DNA of 64,000 nucleotides. Origin: Oscheius sp. JU75. Its lineage: Eukaryota > Nematoda > Chromadorea > Rhabditida > Rhabditidae. Below, one piece after another: positions 1 to 10,368 of this stretch (the first letter of the stretch is position 1; every line of letters begins with the position of its first letter). The stretch lies in contig JASJZC010000005.1 in the NCBI GenBank assembly GCA_037178855.1, positions 6,386,001 through 6,450,000 of the forward strand, read 5' to 3'. The translations under genes and the position numbers were made by a program. The notes below the pieces were generated by a model. That model searched no databases and had not been told where the DNA came from. It saw only the letters and a list, made by a program, of their open reading frames with translations.

Positions 1-22
1 AGTGATAGACAAATTGTTTCAG

Positions 23-667
23 AGGATGCGAGAGAAGATTCAAGAAGAGTTCCACATCAGATTGTACGAGCCAATTGGGTACATCCTGCTAAGAATCAAG
101 GCCAGTTAAGCAATTGAATCTTTGGAAATGAGTTCAGACTCTGGACGGTCACTACTCTTTTGGCGGAATCATTTCGATCATCAACCATTTCGGACTAGTC
201 TCGCTGTCCGTGGCTATTATCATCTTCTGTGGTTATAATATTCACTACGAAATAAAGAACATGCAAAAAAACTGTATAAATCTGCGTAATCTACGTCTGC
301 AACGCCAAATATTCACTGTTCTGCTGATCCAAGTTGGTTGTTTTGACTACTCTATGATTTAACTTCAGTCTATAATCCCCATATTCCTTTGCCACATACC
401 ATCTCTTATCTATCTAACTTTTCCTATTTGGAACGAGGACACTTCTTTCGGAAGCATCTCTTCAATATTCTCCCTGCTGACAGCCGTTCCGAAGGTTCTC
501 GATCCCATTATCGTCATCTGTTTCATCAGAGACTACACAAAGGCTGTAAAAAGAATTTTCGGTCAGTCATTCTATTCTCATTCATTGACATACTCTCAGG
601 TCTCGAGCCTGCAGTATTCCACATTGGAAGTGCTGGTATCACACAAATATCGTCTACCGTTAACTAA
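23..667 (+). CDS. Str-family chemoreceptor, 3' part only
   Basis: This is the C-terminal part of a seven-transmembrane nematode chemoreceptor; the 5' half lies outside the window. After an acceptor at about 22, an exon reads through an extracellular-loop-like stretch (REKIQEEFHIRLYEPIGYIL). It joins at about 138 to a helix beginning GHYSFGGIISIINHFG, then a cytoplasmic loop ending FTVLLIQ. After an intron of about 38 bases it continues SIIPIFLCHIPSLIYL and TAVPKVLDPIIVICFIRDY, the usual sixth and seventh helices with a conserved proline and a DP motif. A last short exon ends at 667. The first intron would need a GC donor after ATCAAG, so that junction is uncertain. The product is expected in the ciliary or plasma membrane of sensory neurons. 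The Str superfamily call is firm; the exact subfamily (str, srd or srj) is not. Confidence 0.65.
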
Positions 668-1563
668 CCCTAGTTGCCCCAGTACAAGAAAAACAGCTGT
701 TGAACCCGCTTTTATTTTCAGTTCTGTTTAACAAACTGTCAGTCTGATCATTCTTACAATGTGCTAGTGATTAACCAAGGAAGCCTTTCCAGACACTTCC
801 AAAAGTCCATTTGCGTCATAGCTGAAAGGTCATTTCCCGCCTTCTTTCTACCTATTATGAGTCCTTTTTGGAAAACAATGCACTCTTGTCATTTATCTGC
901 CTGCGTTTTGTGAACATGTCAAAAGATCATTCGTCTAGGTAGGATTGTTTTTTAAATGTTCTCAGTATCCCCGGAATGTATGAAACCAATCCTGTCGGGG
1001 AGGTCAGGAATCAGGAATAACATCGATTCTAATTGACTCGAAGTCATTGTGCACAAAGCGGGCCTGAAGTACCGAAATGGCAGATATCGTTGTCATCGTG
1101 CTCGTCGGCGCGTGTGTCCTGTCGACCCCCGTTATCGCCGACACGATCTACCTCTGACCTTGACTGGCAGGGACCGTTGATCTTGTAGTACTTCCAATGT
1201 CCCTATTCCGGTCCATCTTTGTCTTTCTAGAGGCTGTTCGCCTCATAGAAAATTTGTCTCTGAACCTTGTTTTCTTACAGAAAAACATGTTGTTCTGTAG
1301 ATGACCAAAAATAGTAAATGTGACTCGAAGGAATGATATAGACCTGATTTTATGATTGTATCTTCTGAAACAGCGATTTTGTTTTGGTTTTCACAAATCA
1401 ATGCCATACTCACTTCTAGTAAAGAATACTGCCCGTTGTCAGTAGAGTGGAAAGAGGCACCCGCTTAATGTGATTCACCTTGGGTCAGAAACATAAATTC
1501 GCTCCTTACTCTTTGGTGTTTCTCTTTCTTGCCAATACCTCTACCAAACATCGCCTTTTCAGC
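668..1563. other. Intergenic, no gene seen
   Basis: I see no convincing coding exon here. The reading frames are short and lack splice-consistent continuation. It separates the partial receptor from the first bestrophin and presumably carries that gene's promoter. Confidence 0.5.
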
Positions 1564-3815
1564 ATGACAGTTTCCTATAATCTCGACGTATCATCAGTAT
1601 CAGCATTTTCTTTCTTCAAATTACTATTCCGATGGCGGGGTTCTATTTGGAAAAGTGTAAAGACGGAGCTGGCCATATGGATTGCAGCCTACTATTGTGT
1701 TCTTGTAATTTACCGATACATGCTCCACGAGGACGTGAGAAAGTGAGACTCTTTTTTGACTATTGAGTATTTTCCAAATACAGATTATTTGGCGTATTTG
1801 CCGTATCAATAGACAAGAAACTTGAGTACATTCCCTTGACATTTATGCTCGGTTTCTTTGTCACGATCGTAGTGGATCGATGGCGACAAGTCTTCAACAA
1901 TATGGGATGGATTGAAAAGTGGGTCTTTGATTCGACGATAAAGAGATATTCAGTGTTGCTCTGACAATTGCGGCTGTAATGCGAGGAGATGACAAGAAAA
2001 CGATCCTCCAGAGAAGAACTATCATTCGGTACCTTGTCCTCACACAGGTTTTGAGATCCTATGCAACTTTTACGGTAAACCTCCAGATACTCGTGTTTCG
2101 AGACATTTCCATGAGAGTTAGGAGACGTTTTCCGAATATGGAGTCGCTGGTTGTAGCAGGTACTGTCGGCTCACTTGTCTTTCATTCACAGTTCTAGGGT
2201 TTCTTCACGAGCACGAGCTCGAAGCTCTGGAGAAGGTAGACATTGCTTACAATCGCTATTGGGCTCCGATCAATTGGGCTCTTACGATCGTGATGGACTG
2301 CTACAAAAATGGCAACATAGATGCGGCACCTTCTCTAAACAACGTCATCGGAGTAAGTTACTTACTTTTTCGATCAACAAAGAGATATGAGCCTCTCCCT
2401 TTCTAATTTGTCCCCGTTTCTTTTTAGCTACACGGAGTTGTGCTTCCAGGCAGTCTCAGTGATGTAAGTTACTGTTGTCCCGTCGGGTTTGTCCAAACAT
2501 TTCAAAACTTGCTTGTGGGTAGAAACAAAAACGCGTTTAGGAGATCCGGACCTTCCGTACCAACCTGGCACTCTTATGTGTGAGTTAGTTTGATTCGAAG
2601 ATCGGAACTGTATTTCAGAACTACGACTGGGTGCCGGTGCCTTTGGCTTATCCACAGGTGATTCCTACCTATGTTACTTAGTAGAAGTCTCCTCGTCTTC
2701 TTTGGAGCTTTCCTGTGTTTGTCCTCTGTTCTATGAACATCGGCCACTCGCAAACATTTATCACACATCACATTGTATTTTAGGTCGTATTTCTAGCTGT
2801 CAGGGCCTACTTTGTCATCTGTCTTTTCAGTCGACAGTTTCTCATAGATCCGGTACCAAATCCTGTTGTGGCAGTGAGTGTCGGTTCCTTTTTGATTGTT
2901 TCCTTTTGCAGATCGATCTGTTTATACCATTCATGACAATCCTCCAGTTCGTTTTCTTTGTTGGCTGGATGAAAGTTGCAGAGGCACTATTGAATCCGCT
3001 TGGAGAGGATGACGAGTAGGTTTTCTGGAATAACTGGGTAGCCTACTAATTGCAGCGATTTCGAATGTAACTTCCTTATCGACAAGAACATTGCGGTAAA
3101 CGTTTAGACATTTCAATTAAAAGGAGTTCAGACCGGATTAGCCATAGTAGACCAGACATTCGATTTCTGTCCGGAGTTGTTGCCCGACAAGTTTATGGAT
3201 ACAGGGTTCACTCCAATCTATTCGGATGCTAGTGTCAAGCAGGGTGTCAGTCAGGGATTGGTTGGATCTGTCGAAGGAGTCAAGTATTCTCGTTTTTAGC
3301 CCTTAGATATCAATAATTCAGACTGGCCGAGCCAACGGAAGATGTCAAGATGGTTGAAGTGACTCCAAAGATGTCCATGCAAGATCTTACAGGTTCGTTT
3401 AATAAGATATCTTGTAACTTTACAACTCTTCGATTTTCAGATATAGATTCTCAGCGGAAGTTCAGTGAGAGAATCAGACGTCGTTTCACCACATTTGGAC
3501 TACCTACCAGGTGAGATTCCATTCGTTTTTTCATTGGCTAAATACAGAGGAAGAAGCAGCTCTTTGGTAACCCCAATGGAGTTCGGAGCTAGTCTTCCCG
3601 CTACTTTTAATAACGGAGGACCCAAATTGAGTCTTCCAGTGGAAACTCAGTCTCCAAGACCACTCTCACCTGTTTTGGGACACCACTTGTCAAAAGTCGA
3701 CGAAGAAGATGATACATCAAGGAAGTCGAGTCGAAAGACACATTCTGAGGATGAAGATGACGAGGACGTACATCCGGTCTTCCAGGATGAACTTAAGGGG
3801 AAGAACAATTCTTGA
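1564..3815 (+). CDS. Bestrophin-family chloride channel 1
   Basis: This is a multi-exon gene for a bestrophin, a pentameric calcium-activated anion channel. The start [11 protein letters not shown] is followed by the typical [15 protein letters not shown] segment. Later exons give [72 protein letters not shown] and [20 protein letters not shown], ending the channel core with [20 protein letters not shown], the acidic calcium-clasp region of the family. The cytoplasmic tail (about 3430-3815) is serine-rich and acidic, with repeated D/E runs. Introns are 35-45 bases apart from a few longer ones. It sits between chemoreceptor genes; nematodes carry many bestrophin paralogues, and a second copy lies at 61140. 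Family assignment is very secure. Ion selectivity and tissue are not visible from sequence. Confidence 0.9.
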
Positions 3816-4270
3816 AAGAAAATTTATAAGCACTTATTGAAACTACGAGTATACGATAAATATTTTGTGACAAAAGCTCCTAAGACAAATCTCCAGGTGT
3901 TCATCGAGCTGATGAATATTTTATCGAGTATACCAAAGGGATGACTTAAAAGTGTTGGAAGTCTAGTCGTATCGGAGTCATAAGCTACTTTTTGAAATTG
4001 ATTTTGATAGTCTGATTGACTAATTAACAACACCATAGATCGAAAAAAAAACCTCTTCTTTCCGTTTTCTTGCTGCAAGCTAGAATGTATGCGGATCGGA
4101 TGGCAAATACCACCTCAGAACACATATTTCCATAATTACGAACTTAATGTCGGTTCTCATCTTTAGCTTTTCCCTCCTCACTCGCTCACTCCCTCTCTCC
4201 CCCTCCCCCTCCTCCTCCTCTCGAGTCCTCAAAATTGAACCATTACAGAAGCCCATTAATCAACCTACTG

Positions 4271-5407
4271 ATGAACTCTGTCATCTCTCAAGAAATCTAC
4301 ACTCCTCTGGCCAATATGGGTTTCTGTACTGCTGTTGTTCTGAATCTGGTGGTAGTTCCTATTTCAATCCATGCGAGTAAATACAGTCTCGGTTCTTTCA
4401 AAATTATAATGATGGTATTCTTTCAACGTTCTCCACTACGTCGTTGACGTTCTGGCCCACCCAGTTGGTCTCATCTAAATGGAAGTTGAACAATGAAGTT
4501 TAGAGGTTTTACTTCATGCGCTATCTGACCGTTGTGTATTGTAGCGGGCCGATCCTATAGTTTAATACTAGTAATTTCTTCCCGTTTGAAACTATCTAGG
4601 TCTTCCTAATTGCTATATACTCGTCGTGAGTTATACTAGTAAAAGTTTCTTTTAGACAAGTTAGGCCTACTGTGTTGAGCCCCTTCGGGGCGTACCTACT
4701 TTGTACTCCCCAAGAAAATGATTACTAAATACCACTGCTAATCAGTTAAATCCACTTCCCACTCTTTGAACCCACATCACCCTTTGTCCACCTGCCCTGG
4801 TCCATTCAGCCTCCGTCTAAGATCAATCCGATCGCAAGTTTCCCTTCGGTCGAGCTACCATTACAGGAGCAACGTTCTTCCAAAGAAGCTACTCCCAAAC
4901 TGACTTGTCTTGTCAATTTTAATCTAGGATAATACTTGACAGAAAAGACCACAAACATTGTCAAATATAATTCCACATTAGAGTTAACTTGTGTCGCAGA
5001 CGCCTCTTGCACACTGTAAAGGTAGGATATTTATAATTGCAATCTAGAGGAAAGAGCATTCCGTGTAGTACAAAAGAACGGAAAGTGTATATTGAAAGCA
5101 TCAAAATAAGACTCAGACTGTGGTTCCATTCTTCCTGCTCCATCTGCCTTGTACATTCGTCCTTGTTGCACCAGTATTCATTGTCATCGGGAGGTGAGAA
5201 AACTTTTTTATAACAGTTATCGTTTCAAGCTACCGGGACTTATTGATGGTCATCATTTTGCTTTATCCTATTTTTGAACCCTTGGTAGTTGTCTACTTCC
5301 TGAACAAGAATCGTATCAAAAGGTATTTGCGTTTCGGGAGATCTTCGACAACTTCGACTGCTCATCCACCCGGTCAGAACATGACGGCCTCGAGAAGAAC
5401 CCTATGA
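4271..5407 (+). pseudogene. Str chemoreceptor pseudogene split by a repeat
   Basis: The N-terminal part starts at 4271 (MNSVISQEIYTPL) and matches the intact receptors at 5588 and 9101 through SKYSLGSFKIIM. It then shifts frame near 4418: the continuation NVLHYVVDVLAHPVGL is in another frame and ends at a stop. The C-terminal part (about 5120-5407) reads TVVPFFLLHLPC and YPIFEPLVVVYFLNKNRIK and keeps a normal-looking 36-base intron. Helices 3 to 5, about 600 bases in the intact relatives, are missing. In their place is a 337-base repeat element (4656-4992). The gene cannot make a seven-helix receptor. Good preservation of both ends suggests recent loss. Confidence 0.8.
4656..4992. mobile_element. 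Non-autonomous repeat element, copy 1
   Basis: The segment begins with acaagtta and ends with its reverse complement taacttgt, so it has 8-base terminal inverted repeats. Its centre shares blocks with 16944-17740 (for example gagctaccattacag and the caaagaagct block). Its last 85 bases are, in reverse complement, a diverged copy of the hairpin at 27371-27457. It contains no coding capacity, so it behaves like a MITE. I could not identify a target-site duplication. It lies in the middle of a broken receptor gene. Confidence 0.65.
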
Positions 5408-5587
5408 TTTTGTCTTATAATAAAACCTTCGATACGATTTTATATCAATGTTTTCGCTCATTTTGCACCTGTTCGATTAGCTTTATTATAGAAATAGTCA
5501 CATGCCATGTAGACTTCCTACTTCTTCGCATCTTTTTGTTTTGTGTTACTTATTCCAATTGACACTTCCCACTCTCTACTTGGAGTA

Positions 5588-6784
5588 ATGGTCATATCGT
5601 TGGAACTCTACCAGCACTTGACTATCGCAGAATGTATACTAGCAGGTCTATTGAACTTTGCCGCCGTTCCGCTGTCTATCTATTGGAGCAAGTACACTCT
5701 CGGTTCCTACAAAATCATCATGCTAGTTTTTTGCGGGACCAACATGTGTGTCTGCATCATTGACATCTTTGCCTTCCCAGTCGGTTTCTTCACTATTGTA
5801 GGGTGAAAAACATTACAGAGACATTACTTTCAACCGAACATGGTCATCTTCTACTCGAGCGGAATTGTTCGTCAGTGGGGCAAAAGCATCGCTACTATGG
5901 GAGCCGGCTGTATAGCTATGCTCTTCATGCTCCAGGTCTACCTCGAAGCTCTTCATTTCCTCTACCGCTACGTAGTACTTTGCAAGTTTGTTTTCTTTTA
6001 TATCTCTCTTAAATGATTTTAGACAAGAGATGTACGTGCGAATACTGACGATTAGAAATGTAGCCATCATCGTTTTTGTCTCATATATCGGTTCATTAAT
6101 CTTCCACATCGGAAATCTTTTTCTTCATGCTACCATGGATGAGGACATTTACGAAGCCATAGGGAACAATAGCCTCGCTACTATTGGCATTCCTGCGAGA
6201 GAGGTCTACGGTCTCCCATTCTACTATTTTGTAAGAGAGCCCATGTTTTACATTAGGGAGGTTACAGACTAAAAACAGTCTCGGTGAGCAAGTTATCCGC
6301 TGGAAGAGTGTTTTTGGTATGGTCGCAGTGATGGGATGTAATAGTGTGTACATATCGACAATGTTCTTTTGTGCCTACAAAATCCATCAGTCTATCAAAA
6401 AGGTTTATTGGAACATATACGGAGGCTGAGCTTCGTGTTTAGAAAGCGGAATTGGCTGAGCTGAGTCCCAGCACGTTGGAAATGCACTCTACTCTCTTCA
6501 AAATGCTTTTGGTCCAGGTAACCTTCAGTCAAAAACTTAAACACTCTCTGTTAGACGACGATTCCACTGTTCCTGCTGCATCTTCCCTGCGGAATCGTCT
6601 TCCTTGGACCGGTCTTTTTCAATGTCGGCTGGCCGGGTGAAGCGCAGATGATCGGGGTTCGTCTCTATCCCATCTTCGAGCCCTTGGTCGTCATTTATTT
6701 CCTCAACAAAAGACGAATCCAGAACTTTCTCCAGAGGAAGAAAGTCTCCACAACGGCTTACGTGGACTCTGTTGTTTTGTCATA
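5588..6784 (+). CDS. Str-family chemoreceptor
   Basis: This is a complete seven-transmembrane chemoreceptor gene. The chosen start gives MVISLELYQHLTIAECILAG, aligned with the starts of the neighbouring paralogues; an upstream in-frame ATG at about 5543 is possible. Exon 1 ends after SKYTLGSYKIIMLVF and IDIFAFP. Later exons give GAGCIAMLFMLQVYLEALHF with LYRY, then RNVAIIVFVSYIGSLIFHIG, GEQVIRWKSVFGMVAVMGCN, TTIPLFLLHLPCGIVFLGP and YPIFEPLVVIYFLNKRRIQN. Introns are about 36-50 bases with clean GT-AG ends. All family landmarks are present: the HFLYRY box, the W-G segment before helix 5, the P in helix 6 and the YP..EP motif in helix 7. No disabling change is seen. Ligand is unknown. Confidence 0.85.
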
Positions 6785-6811
6785 AGACGACTTTCGGATC
6801 TTCTACTGTCG

Positions 6812-7963
6812 TTACTGTCGTGGCCCGTTTTTTCTAAAGTTCGGGCAATATAAGAACTTTGCTAAACTCACAAGAATCTTCAGAATGTACTTACGGCAGG
6901 GATTATAGCTGCAGATGAGAATGATTTGCGAAGTGGGCAGTAGACCCATTCCTCCCACGAGAATCATATTGAAAATATCTGTTCGAAGCTCTTAAAAGAA
7001 GCTAGAAAACTTACCATTTCTAGGTGATTGGATAAGAATCAGTGAGAGTCCAGCTGGTATAATGACAACGCATTCAAACAACAATATCGAACCCTAAAAA
7101 TAGGTCGAAGAATTCTCAAACCGGTATACCATCAAAACGAGTGGGGCAAAGATCAATTTGTGTTGTTGTTTGCTCCGATTGGACAAGTGCCCATTCTTGT
7201 GAAGAACATTATACACAAAGATGGTACTGACGACGATCATTGAACCAGACAGGAACCAGACGAGCAGCATGAGAACTAGTCCTCCAGTAGTCCAAATATT
7301 GTCTGGACTAAGATCAATCAGGTAAAGGTCGTCCGAATTGAAGTTCTCGTAGTGAACATGTATTTCGGCAACCAGTCGCTCTTTAAGCATTTTACTGTCT
7401 CTAATTGAGTTGGCTAGAACGAATATAGGAAGCGGCAAGACACCACAAAGTATGTATGATACGAGGTAGATCAGAAGACCCGTTAGCCTGCTGTTTGCAA
7501 TGTGATCTTTCGGAAGTAGCATGCACATTTTATAGTAGAAAAGAGGAAAAACTATGGCTGAGGTTACTGCAACACTTGTTTTTTTGCTTTCGTCTCACTC
7601 ACATAAGGCTAAGTTGAGGTCCAAACCAATCAGAACTGCCGGATGAACACCAACATGACCAAGAAGCCCATCGAAGGTGACCACTGGATAAGGAAGATAC
7701 AAAACAGGAACGGCGAGTAGGGAGTTTTGAGCAACAAGGAAGAGAATTCTGAAGACAGTTGTTTGGAAACTAATTACTACTTACACAATCATATGAAATG
7801 CCATAACCACTCTGAAACTTCTCGATAGTTGCTGCGGAGCTTTGAACAACAAGCAATAAATAGAGAAGATGGTAGATCCTATAGTCACCACTAATTCCAA
7901 CAAAAGAGCTATCTTAAACCGGACCATATTTCGATCAAAATGGGGATTGGTAACAGTCGACAT
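6812..7963 (-). CDS. Srh/Sri-like chemoreceptor
   Basis: This minus-strand gene encodes a different serpentine family from its Str neighbours. It starts at 7963 (MSTVTNPHFDRNMVRFKIAL) and continues APQQLSRSFRVVMAFHMIV, YLPYPVVTFDGLLGHVGVHP, a long loop, WTTGGLVLMLLVWFLSGSMI, HKLIFAPLVLMV and finally DIFNMILVGGMGLLPTSQII. The tP..m/L segment after helix 1 and the YP.......G..GV.P loop fit Srh or Sri receptors. The last exon could run to a stop at 6812; an earlier end is possible. Five short introns have GT-AG ends on the minus strand. It is convergent with the receptor ending at 6784, only 28 bases away. Confidence 0.75.
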
Positions 7964-9100
7964 GCTTCTTAATGCGGAGAAGGTCGATGGCAGGAAATCG
8001 ACAAAGGGCGCTGCGAGAAAACAGGTGATTTTCGAAGATTGACTGACGATTGTATCCGTTTTGGCTCTATGGCATTACTTTATAGAGGGGCAAAATGGAG
8101 ATTCAAAAATGCTTATAAATCAAGCGTAATGTTTTACCAAAAGTTTGTTTTTAGAAGTTCAAGATGTTGCCATCTCGATTTGCAGATTATCCTAATGTGT
8201 CTATGCACTTCGTTTTAATAAAGCGTTCTCCAAGAACGTTGATGCACTTTCCACTTCTACCGTACAAGTATAAATGAAAAATAAATGTCATCAGATGAAG
8301 TTCTAATGATGTCCCAATGCAAAAAAGACTACCCTCACCCTTTAATGCTACCAAACATCTCAACTTTTCTTCACTTTCCGGTGACTGTTCATCTTTTTCT
8401 AGTTGTCTTTTCAGATCATTTTACATATTGGACCTTTATTAGTCAAACACCTAACGCTTACGCGCAATTCACGTGTTCCGGACGAAAAAGTGGTCCTTAT
8501 AAAGGTTTCAGATATGTCATCCGGAAGACTCTCTTTCTCGGCTCTGCCCTTGTTTTCTGATCTGTTTATTGTAATAGTCTGTTGTGCCCAGTAGCGATTA
8601 GGTAAATTTGATGTTCCACAAGCCGGAGCACAATACGAATTCAAAAAACTGATGTAAGCGCCCTTTACGTGTAAACCAAATACGCAGATTCTCGAAACGG
8701 GGCTAAATGTTCGCATTTAGTTCTGGAGCTTGATGAACAAACACTCACATTCAAAACTCACCCCTTTTAATACAAGTTCTTTGTCAGAAAAGAAAGATGT
8801 ACGTCTCTCTTTGTGATAAAATTACTGCCCGACTGCTTCTATAACTACCAGTTAGAACAATTGAAAACATCTCCTTTTTAGTTATTTCCACGTGGATACT
8901 ATACCTCTGACAGAGTCAATACATAAAGACAGTGCCTAGTCATTGTTTCGCTTATAATGTTACAATCACAATTGAATTGTGACCACATTTGTCGGAGCCG
9001 GAAAACTATTACGGATGTTCTGGCATGGGTTCCTTGTTTAAGCATTTTCTTACTCTTTCTCCTGTCTTTCTTGAATTCACAAAGAAATCAGAAGCAATCA
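7964..9100. other. Divergent intergenic region, no gene seen
   Basis: The region lies between a minus-strand and a plus-strand receptor and should hold both promoters. Open frames around 8285-8716 exist on both strands but show no domain, no consistent splice continuation and no coding look. Confidence 0.5.
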
Positions 9101-10268
9101 TGCTGATCCCTGAAGGCGTTTACCAGGATGTCACCTCTGTCGGCTGCTGCGTAGCGGCCATTTTGAACTTGATCATTTTGCCAATGACCGTGGTCAAATC
9201 GAAATATTCACTTGGCTCCTTCAAAATAATCATGTTGGTCTTCTCGACCACGAACATGCTTCACTACTTTGTGGATACCTTCAGCCTGCCTGTAAGTTTA
9301 GAACAAAAAGCGTTTAGAAAGTAACATTTCAGCGTTTCTATACCAGCTACAAGATAGCTATTGTTTATGTCAGTGGGACGGCCAAAGACTGGGGAGAGTT
9401 TTGGTCGACCTTCTTCGGTGTCTGGCTCTGTAACATCTTTATGTTACAAGTTCTCATCGAGGCCCTTCACTTCCTCTACCGATACATTCTTCTCTGTCGA
9501 GAAAACATGCAGTTTCTCCTTACGTCCAAGAACATTGCCATCCTTCTGTTTGTATCTATCCCAACCTATGTCTGTATTCACACCGCTAACTTCGTCTTCA
9601 ATATGCCCTTTGACACCGAAGTTTTCAATGCGTTGAGCAACGACTCTAACTACAACTTGGGTCTTGCTCCGAGCCAACTTCATGGAATCGCTATGCTCTA
9701 CGCTGTACGTTAGCCCCTTTCCTTATAAAAACATTATAGAAAACTTCGTTCGAAGGAGAAGAAGTGACTCGTTGGCGTGGAATAATCGGTGTTACGATTT
9801 TGCTCGGCTGTAATGCTACATTCATGAGCACAATGTTAATTTGTGGCCTCAAAATCCATAAAAAGATCAACGTGAATCGGAATTGTTGCCACGAAAGAGA
9901 AAGATTTCAGAGTTTCAAATCGAATGTTAGCAAGAAGACGAAAGAAATGCAGCAGACTCTCTTCACTATGCTTATTGTACAAACTGTTCTACCATTGTTT
10001 CTTCTACACACTCCTTGTGCAGTTCTTCTGATTGCTCCCTTCTTTTTCAGCTTCAGAAAGTAGGATTTCGTTTGTCCTTCTAAACACCTTTTTCAGTGGA
10101 GCAGACATAATGATGCTGGCCATATTAATCTACCCCTGTTTGGAACCGATGGTGGCCATCTACTTCCTGAACAAAAACTACTTGATCCGTCTGTGGAGGG
10201 CGGTCAAGATGGTTCACAAACAACCTATTAGTGTCACGCCATCGTCTGCGTACTCGGAAGGAATCTAA
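9101..10268 (+). CDS. Str-family chemoreceptor
   Basis: This is a complete paralogue of the receptor at 5588. The start MLIPEGVYQDVTSVGCCVAA is followed by SKYSLGSFKIIMLVFSTTNM. After an intron with gtaagt donor come QVLIEALHFLYRYILLCREN, NIAILLFVSIPTYVCIHTAN, and after an intron at about 9705, GEEVTRWRGIIGVTILLGCN. The loop before helix 6 leads into QTVLPLFLLHTPCAVLLIAP. The last intron (about 10058-10095) joins to NGADIMMLAILIYPCLEPMV and AIYFLNKNYLIRL. The reading frame is intact to 10268. An in-frame start further upstream at about 8989 cannot be excluded, but alignment with paralogues favours 9101. Confidence 0.87.
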
Positions 10269-10368
10269 ACATGAATGGGAACTAGTGTAAATAAATGTCT
10301 GGCACTCTGAGATTGATCATGTAGTCTCTTATACTGACAACAATAACAATTATTAACATCATTCTCAG

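Noticed and set aside
8285-8716. Overlapping open frames on both strands between receptors
   Set aside because: No domain, no splice continuation and no similarity to the neighbouring families was visible.
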